DNA from: Oscillospiraceae bacterium
GTDB lineage: Bacteria; Bacillota; Clostridia; Oscillospirales; Ruminococcaceae
DNA length: 45,732 nucleotides
Direction of reading: 5' to 3'
NCBI GenBank assembly: GCA_009777725.1
Contig: WRLG01000024.1
Span: forward strand, 1-45,732
A program made the position numbers and the translations under genes. The notes under the pieces are model-generated. The model was not told the origin of the DNA. It did not search any database and worked only from the letters and a program-made list of their open reading frames with translations. Shown here piece by piece: positions 23,520-32,861 of the stretch; position 1 is the first letter of the stretch, and every line of letters starts with the position of its first letter.

Positions 23520-24800
23520 ATGGCTGTTATTACTAACAATAAAATTGAGGAAAACAAATACGAGCTGCTTATTTCAATTAATGCCGAGGCGTTTGAAAAG
23601 GCGGTTAGCAGTGTTTATCTTAGAGTTCGCAACCAAATTAATATCAAGGGGTTCAGAAAAGGCAAAGCTCCCCGCCATATGGTAGAAAAGCTTTACGGGG
23701 AGGACGCTTTTTATGAAGATGCCGTAAGGGATTTAGCCCCCGGCGAGATTATGAACGCGGTTGAAGGCGAAGGCTTTGAACTGGTGGACACTCCGAAAAT
23801 GGAGGTCATCTCCATGTCAAAGGAAGACGGCGTTGAGATTAAGGTTACGGCTACGGTAAAGCCGGAGGTAACGATTTCGGATTACAAAGGTATAGAGGTT
23901 GAAAAAGTTGTCAAGGCTGTAACAGAGGAAGCTTTGGATGAACGGTTGCAGGCTTTGAGGGAAAGAAATTCAAGGCTTGTTACTGTTGAGAACAGACTGG
24001 CGCAAGATGGGGACGTAGTCATCATTGACTTCGAGGGCTTTATAGACGGAAAACCCTTTGACGGCGGCAAGGATGAAAACTTTGACCTTGTCTTAGGCTC
24101 GGGTCAGTTTATACCCGGCTTTGAGGAGCAAATCATAGGCAAAAGTGCCGGAGACGAATTTAAAGTGAATGTTGACTTCCCGGAGGACTATCATTCTGTA
24201 GAGCTTGCGGGTAAATCGGCTGAGTTTAACGTAGTTCTGCATGAGCTCCAAGAAAAAGAAATGCCGGAGCTTGATGATGAGTTTGCGAAGGATACCTCCG
24301 AATTTGAAACCCTTGACGAATTGAGAGAGGACTTACGGCAAAGGATGGAAAAGCTGAACAGCGAGGAAGCCGACCGAGAAGCGGAGGACGCGCTTTTCAG
24401 AAAGCTTGCCGAAAATGTAGAAGCCGAAATCCCCGTTGTGATGTATGAGCAGAAAATCAGCGAGATGGTGCGCGACTTGGAGTTTAGAATTAGCCGGCAG
24501 GGGCTTACCATGGAATCGTACCTGAGATTTTCCAATACAAACATGACCGAGCTTAGGGACGGCTTCAGGGAAATAGCCCAGCTTCAAGTTAGGGTAAGGC
24601 TGGGGCTTGAAAAAATTGCAAAGCTTGAAAACCTTGAGATTACCGAGGAAGAGGTTGAAGCTGAAATCAATAAAATCGCCGAAACATATGATTATACGGC
24701 TGAAAAGGTTAGGGAAATCGTTAAACTGAAGGCTGTGGAGGAAGACCTTTTAGTGGAGAAGGCATCCGAGCTTGTAAAGGAAAGCGCGAAATTTATCTGA
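23520..24800 (+). CDS. tig: Trigger factor (ribosome-associated chaperone and peptidyl-prolyl isomerase)
   Basis: The 426-residue protein has the three trigger factor domains. The N-terminal ribosome-binding domain carries the signature GFRKGKAPRHMVEKLYG. The FKBP-type isomerase domain is at about residues 155-245 (DVVIIDFEGFIDGKPFDGGK, LGSGQFIPGFEEQIIG). The C-terminal helical chaperone arms make up the rest. It meets nascent chains at the ribosome exit. It starts the tig-clpP-clpX unit, a common arrangement that couples folding and degradation. Confidence 0.95.
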   Translation: MAVITNNKIEENKYELLISINAEAFEKAVSSVYLRVRNQINIKGFRKGKAPRHMVEKLYGEDAFYEDAVRDLAPGEIMNAVEGEGFELVDTPKMEVISMSKEDGVEIKVTATVKPEVTISDYKGIEVEKVVKAVTEEALDERLQALRERNSRLVTVENRLAQDGDVVIIDFEGFIDGKPFDGGKDENFDLVLGSGQFIPGFEEQIIGKSAGDEFKVNVDFPEDYHSVELAGKSAEFNVVLHELQEKEMPELDDEFAKDTSEFETLDELREDLRQRMEKLNSEEADREAEDALFRKLAENVEAEIPVVMYEQKISEMVRDLEFRISRQGLTMESYLRFSNTNMTELRDGFREIAQLQVRVRLGLEKIAKLENLEITEEEVEAEINKIAETYDYTAEKVREIVKLKAVEEDLLVEKASELVKESAKFI

Positions 24801-24858
24801 TGCTGTTTTCCCTTAGGATTTTGGGAGAATCGTGCAGGTGTATGAAAGGTTGTTTTAT

Positions 24859-25461
24859 ATGAGTTTTATACCTTATGTTATTGAGCAGACCGGGCGGGGA
24901 GAGCGTTCCTACGATATTTTTTCACGTCTTTTAAACGACAGGATTGTCATGCTGTCCGAGGATGTGAACGATGTTACGGCAAGCTTGATTATAGCCCAGC
25001 TTCTCCATTTGGAGGGTCAAGACCCCGAAAAAGATATATCGCTTTATATAAACAGCCCGGGCGGCTCGGTTACCGCGGGTATGGCGATTTACGATACGAT
25101 ACGCTATATCAAGTGCGATGTATCCACTATATGTATGGGGCTTGCCGCTTCTATGGGGGCGTTTTTATTGTCTGCGGGGGCTAAGGGCAAGCGTTTGGCT
25201 TTGCCTAATTCCGAGATTATGATACATCAGCCGCTTATTTCCGGGGGATTGTCCGGGCAATGCACCGATATTAAAATCCGCGCGGACCATCTTGTTAAGA
25301 CCAGAGAAAACTTAAACCGAATTCTTTCGGAAAACACGGGCAAGCCGATTGAAACAATCCGAGCCGATACGGAGCGCGATAATTTCATGTCCGCCGAGGA
25401 AGCGGTTGCATACGGTATTGTTGATAGGGTCGTCCACAAGAGGAGTGCGGAAAACAGCTAA
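24859..25461 (+). CDS. clpP: ATP-dependent Clp protease proteolytic subunit
   Basis: From ATG 24859 (GAAAGG site) the protein has 200 residues, the normal length; the longer in-frame start at 24832 is not needed. The catalytic triad is clear: Ser in [14 protein letters not shown], His in [12 protein letters not shown] and Asp in [12 protein letters not shown]. The start [20 protein letters not shown] is typical. It forms the tetradecameric chamber that works with the ClpX encoded next, 28 bases downstream. Confidence 0.96.
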   Translation: MSFIPYVIEQTGRGERSYDIFSRLLNDRIVMLSEDVNDVTASLIIAQLLHLEGQDPEKDISLYINSPGGSVTAGMAIYDTIRYIKCDVSTICMGLAASMGAFLLSAGAKGKRLALPNSEIMIHQPLISGGLSGQCTDIKIRADHLVKTRENLNRILSENTGKPIETIRADTERDNFMSAEEAVAYGIVDRVVHKRSAENS

Positions 25462-25489
25462 GAGTATAACTAATAGGGGTTTTGTTTTT

Positions 25490-26761
25490 ATGGAAAAAGG
25501 TGTCAAGAAATGTAATTTTTGCGGCAGAAATGAGCATCAAGTTTTGAATATGTTTTCGGCAGGTGCTTCAAACATTTGCGAGGACTGTGTAATACATTGC
25601 TATGAAATGCTTGTTGAAAATGAGGTTTTTATTGCTCCGCCTGCGGCAAAGGAAAAACAGGGTAAGGACGGCGACAAGGCGGCACTTCCCGATATTAAAT
25701 TGATTAAGCCCGTCGAAATCAAAAAGGTGCTTGACGATTATGTTATAGGGCAGGAGCAGGCGAAAATATATCTTTCCGTTTCGGTTTATAATCACTATAA
25801 GCGCATTATGAACGGGGAGGACGGCGTTGAAATTCAAAAGAGCAATGTAATTATGCTGGGTCCTACCGGCGTGGGTAAAACCTTTCTGGCTCAGACTTTA
25901 GCAAGAGTCATGGAAGTTCCTTTCGCTATTGCCGATGCCACTACGCTTACCGAAGCGGGCTACGTGGGCGATGATGTTGAGAATGTGCTTGTCCGCTTGA
26001 TTCAAGCCGCTGATTTCAATGTTGAGTTGGCGCAAAGAGGGATTGTTTACATTGACGAGATTGACAAAATATCCCGTAAATCGGAAAACACATCCATCAC
26101 AAGAGATGTCAGCGGCGAGGGCGTTCAGCAGGCTTTGCTGAAAATTATAGAGGGTACTGTTTCAAATGTGCCGCCGCAGGGAGGCAGAAAGCATCCGTCT
26201 CAAGAATTTATACAGATTGATACCAAGAATATCCTTTTCATATGCGGCGGGGCTTTCGATGGTCTGGATAAGATTATTCAAAAGCGCACCGCTTCCTCTG
26301 CCGTCGGATTCGGAGCGGATATAAAGACTAAAAAGGAAAAGGAAAAAGGGGTTTACAAGGACGTTGTTCCGCAGGACTTGGTAAAGTACGGTCTTGTCCC
26401 CGAGTTGGTCGGGCGGCTTCCTGTTATGACGATTCTTGACGAATTGGATGAGAAATCTTTAATCCGCATTATGAAAGAGCCTAAAAATGCCCTTACAAAG
26501 CAATACGGCAGGCTTTTTGAAATTGACGGCGTGGAGCTTTCGTTTGAGGACGGAGCGTTAAAGGCTATAGCCGAAAAAGTAATTGACCAAAAAACCGGCG
26601 CGAGAGGGCTTCGCACCATTGTTGAGAAAATACTGATGCCGATTATGTTTGAAATACCATCAAACAAAGAGGTACGCAGTGTGAGGGTAACGGAGAAATG
26701 CGTTAACGAAAATGCTTCGCCCGAGGTGATTATCAGCAAAAAATCCGGGTTTAGAAAATAA
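25490..26761 (+). CDS. clpX: ATP-dependent Clp protease ATP-binding subunit ClpX
   Basis: The 423-residue protein starts with a zinc-binding domain (CNFCG, then ICEDC). A AAA+ module follows: Walker [18 protein letters not shown], pore loop TEAGYVGDD, Walker [11 protein letters not shown], the RKH loop in [10 protein letters not shown], sensor 1 and the C-terminal [10 protein letters not shown] (sensor 2). It unfolds tagged proteins and feeds ClpP. The start at ATG 25490 gives the expected N-terminus; the long in-frame upstream extension overlaps clpP and is not used. Confidence 0.96.
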   Translation: MEKGVKKCNFCGRNEHQVLNMFSAGASNICEDCVIHCYEMLVENEVFIAPPAAKEKQGKDGDKAALPDIKLIKPVEIKKVLDDYVIGQEQAKIYLSVSVYNHYKRIMNGEDGVEIQKSNVIMLGPTGVGKTFLAQTLARVMEVPFAIADATTLTEAGYVGDDVENVLVRLIQAADFNVELAQRGIVYIDEIDKISRKSENTSITRDVSGEGVQQALLKIIEGTVSNVPPQGGRKHPSQEFIQIDTKNILFICGGAFDGLDKIIQKRTASSAVGFGADIKTKKEKEKGVYKDVVPQDLVKYGLVPELVGRLPVMTILDELDEKSLIRIMKEPKNALTKQYGRLFEIDGVELSFEDGALKAIAEKVIDQKTGARGLRTIVEKILMPIMFEIPSNKEVRSVRVTEKCVNENASPEVIISKKSGFRK

Positions 26762-26773
26762 GGGGTATAATAT

Positions 26774-27796
26774 ATGATAATAGTATTAAAAAACGGCGTT
26801 GAAAGAGCGCAGACGGAAAACCTTGTCGAATGGGTAAAAAGCCAAGGTTTGAGCGCGCATTTAAGCGAGGGGCAGTTTCAAACCGTTATAGGTTTAATCG
26901 GCGATGTATCAAGCATTGACATGGAGCTTATCAGAGGGCTCAGCATAGTTGATAGCGTCACGCGGGTTTCCGAGCCCTATAAAAACGCCAACCGCAAATT
27001 CCACCCGGACGACACGGTGATAGAGGTCGGGCTGAAAGACAGCTTAAAGGTAAATATAGGCGGCGAAAGCAATTTTGCCGTGATTGCAGGACCTTGCTCT
27101 GTTGAATCAAAGGAGCAAATCTGCGAAATCGCGCAGGCGGTTAAAGCTGCCGGGGCTAACCTGCTTCGCGGCGGGGCATTTAAGCCGCGCACCTCTCCTT
27201 ATGATTTTCAAGGGCTGAAAGGCGACGGAATAGAGTTGTTGCTTGAAGCGAAGCAACTTACGGGACTGCCGATTGTCACCGAAATCATGGACCTTTCGCA
27301 CCTGCCGCTTTTTGACGAGGTTGACGTGATTCAAGTCGGTGCGAGAAATATGCAGAATATGGAGCTTTTAAAGGCTCTGGGCAGGACGGATAAGCCGATT
27401 CTGTTAAAAAGAGGCTTAGCAAACACGCTGCAGGAGCTTCTTATGAGTGCCGAATACATTATGGCGGGGGGAAACAGAAAGGTTATCCTTTGCGAGCGCG
27501 GGATTCGCACATTTGAAACGGCAACACGGAACACGCTTGACATTGCCGCTGTCCCCGTATTGCGCGAGCTTACTCATCTGCCTGTTATAGTAGACCCGTC
27601 TCATGCCTCGGGAATGGCAAGGCTTGTCAAGCCCCTGTCTCTTACGGCGGCGGCGGCGGGCGCGGACGGGGTTATGATAGAGGTGCACAACAATCCGCAA
27701 GCCGCACTCTGTGATGGCGCGCAGTCGCTTACCCCGGAGCAATTTGCCGAAACGCTCATTGCCGTGAATAAGGTTCGGGAGGCGTTAAAGCAGTGA
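26774..27796 (+). CDS. aroF: 3-deoxy-7-phosphoheptulonate (DAHP) synthase
   Basis: The 340-residue protein makes DAHP from phosphoenolpyruvate and erythrose 4-phosphate, the first step of aromatic amino acid synthesis. It has an N-terminal ferredoxin-like regulatory domain (about residues 1-70) as in type I beta enzymes. The barrel follows with AVIAGPCSVESKEQI, GGAFKPRTSPYDFQG, QVGARNMQNMELLKA, CERGIRTFETATRNTLD and VDPSHASGMA. It lies 12 bases after clpX and overlaps tyrA by four bases. Confidence 0.95.
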   Translation: MIIVLKNGVERAQTENLVEWVKSQGLSAHLSEGQFQTVIGLIGDVSSIDMELIRGLSIVDSVTRVSEPYKNANRKFHPDDTVIEVGLKDSLKVNIGGESNFAVIAGPCSVESKEQICEIAQAVKAAGANLLRGGAFKPRTSPYDFQGLKGDGIELLLEAKQLTGLPIVTEIMDLSHLPLFDEVDVIQVGARNMQNMELLKALGRTDKPILLKRGLANTLQELLMSAEYIMAGGNRKVILCERGIRTFETATRNTLDIAAVPVLRELTHLPVIVDPSHASGMARLVKPLSLTAAAAGADGVMIEVHNNPQAALCDGAQSLTPEQFAETLIAVNKVREALKQ

Positions 27797-28653
27797 CAAC
27801 GGGTATAGTGGGCTTAGGTTTGATAGGCGGTTCTTTGGCTAAGGCAATCAAAGAAAAAAATCCGCATAAGGTATTGGGCTTTGATATTTCCGAAAGCTCC
27901 TTTCTGGAGGCGAAGCTGGTAGGAGCGGTTGACGAAAGGCTTGACGACAGCAATTTATCAAGCTGTGATTTCGTAATAATCGCGGTTTATCCGTCAGCCG
28001 CCGTAAATTATATAAAGGAAAACGCGGCGCGCTTTAAAAAAGGCGCGATTGTTGTTGATTGTTGCGGCATAAAGCGCGGGATTTGCGCGGAAATTATGCC
28101 TATAGCCTCTGAAAACGGCTTTTACTTCATCGGCGGTCACCCAATGGCAGGTACTCAGGCTTGGGGCTTTAGATATTCGCGCGGCTCACTCTTTAACAAA
28201 GCCTCGGTTTTACTTACCCCGCCGGACGGAATAGATATAAATATTCTTGAAAGGGCAAAAAGCTTTTTTTCAAGGCTGGGCTTCGCGGAAGTAGTATTTA
28301 CCACCCCGGGTGAGCATGACCGTATAATCGCATACACGTCTCAGTTACCCCACGCCGTTTCAAGCGCGTATATAAAAAGCCCCGCCGCGGCGGAGCATAA
28401 GGGCTTTTCAGCCGGCAGTTACAAGGACATGTCGCGCGTTGCGAAGCTGAATGAGGACATGTGGTGCGAGCTTTTCCTTGAAAACAGCGATTACCTAGCC
28501 GAAGAAATAGATTCCCTCATTGAGAAGCTTTCCGAATACCGCAACGCCGTTAAAAGCGGCGATGCGCTTGCATTACGGAAATTGCTTGAAGAAGGCAGAA
28601 TCCGCAAAGAAAGCATTGAGAAAAGCAGAGGAACGGGAGCTTCACAAAAATAA
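27793..28653 (+). CDS. tyrA: Prephenate dehydrogenase
   Basis: The 286-residue protein converts prephenate to 4-hydroxyphenylpyruvate with NAD+. GTG 27793 overlaps the aroF stop (GTGA), so the two are coupled. TGIVGLGLIGGSLAKAI is the Rossmann loop. GGHPMAGTQAWGF holds the catalytic His region, and HDRIIAYTSQLPHAVSSAY the second conserved His. No C-terminal ACT domain is present, so Tyr feedback may act elsewhere. A bidirectional hairpin follows. Confidence 0.93.
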   Translation: MTTGIVGLGLIGGSLAKAIKEKNPHKVLGFDISESSFLEAKLVGAVDERLDDSNLSSCDFVIIAVYPSAAVNYIKENAARFKKGAIVVDCCGIKRGICAEIMPIASENGFYFIGGHPMAGTQAWGFRYSRGSLFNKASVLLTPPDGIDINILERAKSFFSRLGFAEVVFTTPGEHDRIIAYTSQLPHAVSSAYIKSPAAAEHKGFSAGSYKDMSRVAKLNEDMWCELFLENSDYLAEEIDSLIEKLSEYRNAVKSGDALALRKLLEEGRIRKESIEKSRGTGASQK

Positions 28654-28659
28654 GCCTTA

Positions 28660-28696
28660 TATAGTCGCTCAGCTTCAAAAGTGCCGGGCGACTATA
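28660..28696. terminator. Bidirectional hairpin between convergent tyrA and a small membrane protein gene
   Basis: TATAGTCGC pairs with GCGACTATA. T-rich sequence lies on both sides, best on the - strand (GGCTTATTTTT). Confidence 0.55.
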
Positions 28697-28728
28697 TTGT
28701 ACATTGATTTAAGACTTTTTTGCAGATT

Positions 28729-28998
28729 CTAAGAAAGCTTATTGTTCTTTAGCTCCTTAATTTCGTCTTTTTCTATTTCGCTGAGATAATCGTCAAAATC
28801 ATCCATTTCGTCAAGAGACCAATTGTAGTCATCGTGATAACCAAAATCCTCCAGATTCCCGGACAATGCCCTGCGGCTCTTGATAACGGCGATAATGCTT
28901 AAAATAAGGGCAATAAATGAAATGAGCGCGCTAAGCAGTGCTACAAGCTCCGCAAAACCCAAGCCTAAATCCTCGCATTTTTTACAGCAATTTTTCAT
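28729..28998 (-). CDS. Small single-span membrane protein with acidic tail
   Basis: From ATG 28998 (AAAGGATG site at good spacing, better than ATG 29007) the 89-residue product begins MKNCCKKCEDLGLGFAE, with three Cys. A hydrophobic helix of about 25 residues follows (LVALLSALISFIALILSIIA), then a basic stop-transfer VIKSRR. The cytoplasmic tail is very acidic (LDEMDDFDDYLSEIEKDEI). No family is recognised. It is convergent with tyrA. Confidence 0.6.
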   Translation of the reverse strand: MKNCCKKCEDLGLGFAELVALLSALISFIALILSIIAVIKSRRALSGNLEDFGYHDDYNWSLDEMDDFDDYLSEIEKDEIKELKNNKLS

Positions 28999-29131
28999 AA
29001 AGAACATCCTTTCAGTATTTTTTTCCTAAAAACCTAATATATGGAGTTTAATTTAATTTTATCATATAATCGTTTAAATGTCAAGGGGGTTGTGTGTATG
29101 ATTCATGATTTCACCGAAATCAATTTTTTAC

Positions 29132-29160
29132 TTGACATCATTTAATTTTTATTGTATAAT
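29132..29160 (+). promoter_or_regulatory. Consensus promoter of the leucine-rich-repeat lipoprotein gene
   Basis: TTGACA (29132-29137) and TATAAT (29155-29160) are 17 bases apart. A short ACCCGA/TCGGGT hairpin follows in the leader (29168-29192). Confidence 0.85.
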
Positions 29161-29244
29161 AAAAATAACCCGAGCTATCGGTTTATTCGGGTGTAAATCT
29201 TAGTCGAGTTATTTATAATTTCTTATACGAAGGGAATTGAAGTG

Positions 29245-30252
29245 ATGTTCAAAAAAAGAATACTTGCGTTATCCTTAATAGTGACCGTTGCGGCGTCCGG
29301 CTGTTCATTGTTCGGCGGCGGCGGTGAGAGCTCCGGCGGAGCGGATGCCGATGCTTTGAATCAGCAAATTGCGCGGCTTGAAGGTCAAGTTGAATCTTTA
29401 AGGGAGCAGACGGTAACAACGATAGGCTTCCGAAGCAGAGATGACCACCTTTCGGGTGCGAGCCACCCTGCTGTCAGCGCGGCTATTTCGGTTAAGGAGG
29501 AAACCATGTCGTCCTTGCCGCCTACTATTACGATTAAGGACAAGGAGTACAGCACCCGCTTAACCTCGCTTTCTCTCAGCAGCATGGATTTAACAAACAG
29601 GGATATTGAAAACCTTAAATACATGGTATATCTTGAGGAGCTTCAAATATTTCAAAATAAAATCAGCGATTTAACGCCTTTGACGGGTCTTACAAGCTTA
29701 AAAACCCTCTCGCTGTTCAGCAACGAGGTTTCGGATTTAACGCCTATTGCAGGGCTGGCTCAGCTGGAGGCTCTCTACCTGCGCTCAAATAAAATAACCG
29801 ATATATCACCGCTGGAGGCTCTTTTGAACTTGAACACCCTTGACATATCTCATAACGACATATCGGACATATCCGCGCTTTCCGAGATGACCGAAATGCA
29901 GCTTCTACGCATAAACCATAATAGAATCGCTAATATTTCGGGGCTTAAGAACATGAGGAATCTCAACCGCGTTCATATGCAGAACAACCATATCAGCGAT
30001 ATATCCGCTTTCATGGGCTTAAATAACATTACGGAAATTTATGTAGACAGCAATAATGTGTCCAACATTGAGCCGCTTCACGGGATGACTACTTTAGGCT
30101 GGCTTAAAATCAGCAACAACCCGATTCATGATATAAGCGCGGTAAGCTCGCTTATAGGTTTAAGAAAGCTCTATGTCGAAGGGCTTGATATTGACAGTTC
30201 GGTTTTAGACGCGCTTTCATCAGAATTGCCTCGTTGTGAAATAATAAGGTAA
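29245..30252 (+). CDS. Leucine-rich-repeat lipoprotein (internalin-like repeats)
   Basis: ATG 29245 follows AAGGGAATTG. The N-terminus is a lipoprotein signal (MFKKRILALSLIVTVAASGC) with Cys at about residue 20 for lipid attachment. A Gly/Ser linker and a short coiled coil with Gln/Glu heptads come next. Then follow about eight 22-residue leucine-rich repeats of the SDS22/internalin type, for example LTPLTGLTSLKTLSLFSNEV and ISPLEALLNLNTLDISHNDI. It should sit on the outer face of the membrane and bind a protein ligand. It lies between tyrA and aroB but has its own promoter. Confidence 0.85.
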   Translation: MFKKRILALSLIVTVAASGCSLFGGGGESSGGADADALNQQIARLEGQVESLREQTVTTIGFRSRDDHLSGASHPAVSAAISVKEETMSSLPPTITIKDKEYSTRLTSLSLSSMDLTNRDIENLKYMVYLEELQIFQNKISDLTPLTGLTSLKTLSLFSNEVSDLTPIAGLAQLEALYLRSNKITDISPLEALLNLNTLDISHNDISDISALSEMTEMQLLRINHNRIANISGLKNMRNLNRVHMQNNHISDISAFMGLNNITEIYVDSNNVSNIEPLHGMTTLGWLKISNNPIHDISAVSSLIGLRKLYVEGLDIDSSVLDALSSELPRCEIIR

Positions 30253-30290
30253 TAAGCTCAAAAAAGCCGAAAGGGGAGTATGTCATAGCT

Positions 30291-31352
30291 ATGGCGTTAA
30301 AAAAAATAACCGTAAAAGCTTCGAGAGGCTATGACATTTTGATTGGCGGGGGGCTTTTGGATAACGCGGCGGAGCATATGAAGCGCGCCGTTAAGGCTAA
30401 GAATTTCGCTGTTATAACAGACGATCATGTTGCTCCTTTATACGGGGATAAGCTTGCCGATTCCTTGAAATCCGCGGGTTTTTCGGTTTGCCAAAAGGTA
30501 TTTCCTCACGGAGAAGCTTCTAAAAGTTCTTACACCCTTAATGCTATATACGATTTTTTAAGCGAAAACAGCGTTACCCGCTCAGACTGCGTACTCGCTC
30601 TGGGCGGCGGCGTTGTCGGTGATATTGCGGGGTTTGCGGCGGCGACCTATCAGCGCGGGATTGACTATATTCAAATCCCCACATCGCTTTTAGCGCAAGT
30701 CGATTCCTCCGTTGGAGGCAAAACTGCTATAGATTTGCCATCGGGCAAAAATCTTGTCGGGGCTTTTTGGCAGCCGCGCCTTGTTTTGATTGATACCAAT
30801 ACCTTAGACACCCTGCCGGAGGAGTTTTTTATTGACGGATTAGGCGAGGTGATAAAGTACGGCATGATTAAATCAAAGTCTCTCTTTGAATTATTGGAAC
30901 GGCATGATTCATTAGGTATAAGGGGTGTTTTGGAGGACGTAATATACGAATGTGTATCTATCAAAGCCGCCGTTGTGGAAGCGGATGAGTTTGATTCGGG
31001 CGAAAGGATGCTGTTAAATTTCGGGCATACGCTGGGACATGCCATTGAGAAAATGACAAATTACACGGGCATATCCCACGGCAGGGCAATCAGCGTAGGG
31101 ATGAGGATGATTACCAAAGCCGCCGAAAACTCCGCGCTTACCGCCAAGGGGCTGACCAATCGGCTGACCGCCTGCCTTGAACGCTACGGCTTAAACGCCG
31201 AGGTTGCTTTCACCCCCTATGAGCTGGCTAAAGCCGCCTTGAACGATAAAAAGCGGATGGGGGAAATGATTCATATCATAGTCTGTAAGGACGCGGGCAA
31301 ATCCGAGGTAATAAAAATGAGCACGAATGAATTTATCCTGCTGTTAAGCTGA
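30291..31352 (+). CDS. aroB: 3-dehydroquinate synthase
   Basis: The 353-residue enzyme converts DAHP to 3-dehydroquinate using NAD+ and a metal. DCVLALGGGVVGDIAGFAAA binds NAD; PTSLLAQVDSSVGGKTAIDL, GLGEVIKYGMI and the metal-binding Glu and His in NFGHTLGHAIEKM and GISHGRAISVGMR are all present. Its length is normal. It lies 38 bases after the lipoprotein gene and ends at a terminator. With aroF and tyrA it provides early and late steps of aromatic synthesis. Confidence 0.95.
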   Translation: MALKKITVKASRGYDILIGGGLLDNAAEHMKRAVKAKNFAVITDDHVAPLYGDKLADSLKSAGFSVCQKVFPHGEASKSSYTLNAIYDFLSENSVTRSDCVLALGGGVVGDIAGFAAATYQRGIDYIQIPTSLLAQVDSSVGGKTAIDLPSGKNLVGAFWQPRLVLIDTNTLDTLPEEFFIDGLGEVIKYGMIKSKSLFELLERHDSLGIRGVLEDVIYECVSIKAAVVEADEFDSGERMLLNFGHTLGHAIEKMTNYTGISHGRAISVGMRMITKAAENSALTAKGLTNRLTACLERYGLNAEVAFTPYELAKAALNDKKRMGEMIHIIVCKDAGKSEVIKMSTNEFILLLS

Positions 31353-31381
31353 AAAATGCTCCGTTAAACGGGGCATTTTTT
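31352..31381 (+). terminator. Intrinsic terminator after aroB
   Basis: AAAATGCTCCG and CGGGGCATTTT form a stem around TTAAA, followed by TTTTT. Confidence 0.85.
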
Positions 31382-31406
31382 GCGGGAGACAGATTTTAAA
31401 CAGGCT

Positions 31407-32714
31407 CTAAACCAACGAATACAAATCAAAAATATTCCCGCCCCCGTTTCTTTTGATAGCATCGTTCATAAAATTGACTGTTGTGCGATATTTTTTGGTT
31501 AAATCCGAAACTGTAATTTCAATCGGCGTTTCGGGCAGTGTCATGTATAAGACATCCTTTTGAACATCGGCGAAATCGTGCATTTCATCTGCAAAATCCC
31601 CTATGCCTTTCTTTAAGAAGCAATATGCCTCATCGCATGATTTTGAAAGCAACGCTTTACCCATAGTCAGCGTGTTAAGCTCCATTTTTTCATAAATTTT
31701 TGCCGTTGAAACAGCGGCGATATTGAGGTTCAGCAAAATTCTCAGAGCAATTTTATTTATAACTTTTTGTGACAGCCCCTCACTGCCCAAAACCGCGAAT
31801 ATCTCGTCCAGCATCCTCAATGCTTCTTCTTTATTACCGTCTGCCGCTTGGTCTATAAGGCGTTTTTCTTTGTGATGCGGGTATAGAAATTCAATTTCCT
31901 TACCTTTAAGATAATGAATATGCACAACGCTGTTGTTCCCGAAAAGAGAGAGCGCGGAAGCCGCCCTCCGCGCTTCCTTTACACATATGTAAAGCTCCGA
32001 TGCCTTACAACGCTGACGGCTTATGCCGATTGAAAAAAGCGCGTTGGTCCTTTCAAGCAGGACCTGCCGAAGTCGGTCGGCGGTTTCAAGGCAAAATTCC
32101 TCGCTCGGCGAATTGTCAAAAATCAGGCATAGCTCCTTAAAGCTCAGGCGCAAAGCATAGCCCCGATTTAACTCGGTCAATATTTGTAAAGCCGCTTCAT
32201 AGACTTCACTGTGATACGAATCGGCGGTTATGCTTATAACGGAGTATGACGGCTTCCATTCGGGCATAGCGTCCTTTAAAACCTCGGCGGCATCCATGTC
32301 GTTCCAGAAATGCGGAATTAGCAGGGCTGACAGTTTATTTTGCGAATATTCTTCATTGCGTATGATATGCTCATCGGGCATATCGCAATATGATTTAAGG
32401 TCGGGGTTAAACTCGCGCATAACGATTACCTTATCTATATTTTTCAATACGTTTTCAAAGCTGATGGTATTTCCTGCCACTATAATTTTCGTTCGCGGGA
32501 AAAAATGGGCTACGTTATTTAAAACCGAATATGCGTGACCCTTGATTAAATTCATAGAGCATACTGCGAAGTGTATTTTTTCGTGAGTCAGCAGGTATAC
32601 AAGCTCGGATAAATCATTGCATATTTCTACCGTATTATACCCGTTTTTGGCAAGAGAATGTTTCCATCGATTTCCCTCTAAAATACTTTTGTTTGCTACA
32701 ACTACGTTGAACAT
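31407..32714 (-). CDS. Degenerate response-regulator-like protein with partial AraC-type HTH
   Basis: The 435-residue protein has a receiver-like first 120 residues (MFNVVVANKSILEGNRWKHS) but lacks the paired acidic residues after strand 1, and the phosphorylation Asp position reads AVCSMNL. A middle region (about 150-260: SVISITADSYHSEVYEAALQ, ERTNALFSIGISRQRCKASE) is like the degenerate cyclase-type domain of AraC-family response regulators. The end (ITVSDLTKKYRTTVNFMNDA) is a single HTH half; the second AraC helix pair is missing. It probably senses something other than phosphorylation, if it is functional. Confidence 0.6.
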   Translation of the reverse strand: MFNVVVANKSILEGNRWKHSLAKNGYNTVEICNDLSELVYLLTHEKIHFAVCSMNLIKGHAYSVLNNVAHFFPRTKIIVAGNTISFENVLKNIDKVIVMREFNPDLKSYCDMPDEHIIRNEEYSQNKLSALLIPHFWNDMDAAEVLKDAMPEWKPSYSVISITADSYHSEVYEAALQILTELNRGYALRLSFKELCLIFDNSPSEEFCLETADRLRQVLLERTNALFSIGISRQRCKASELYICVKEARRAASALSLFGNNSVVHIHYLKGKEIEFLYPHHKEKRLIDQAADGNKEEALRMLDEIFAVLGSEGLSQKVINKIALRILLNLNIAAVSTAKIYEKMELNTLTMGKALLSKSCDEAYCFLKKGIGDFADEMHDFADVQKDVLYMTLPETPIEITVSDLTKKYRTTVNFMNDAIKRNGGGNIFDLYSLV

Positions 32715-32780
32715 CGTAAAATCACGCCTTTCTTATGAGATGCCGAACAGAATCTGATTGCTTTTTAAATCTCATTGTTA

Positions 32781-32809
32781 ATTTTATCATATATAAAGCG
32801 AAAATGCAA
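32781..32809 (-). promoter_or_regulatory. Promoter of the degenerate response regulator
   Basis: On the - strand TTGCAT and TAAAAT are 17 bases apart, about 65 bases before ATG 32714. Confidence 0.55.
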
Positions 32810-32861
32810 TATTTTTTTAAAAATTTGCGGGAATAAAAATCGGAAAGATAGGGTGTAACCT

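Noticed and set aside
24191-24544. - strand Ser-rich ORF inside tig
   Set aside because: It is the antisense shadow of a clear trigger factor gene.
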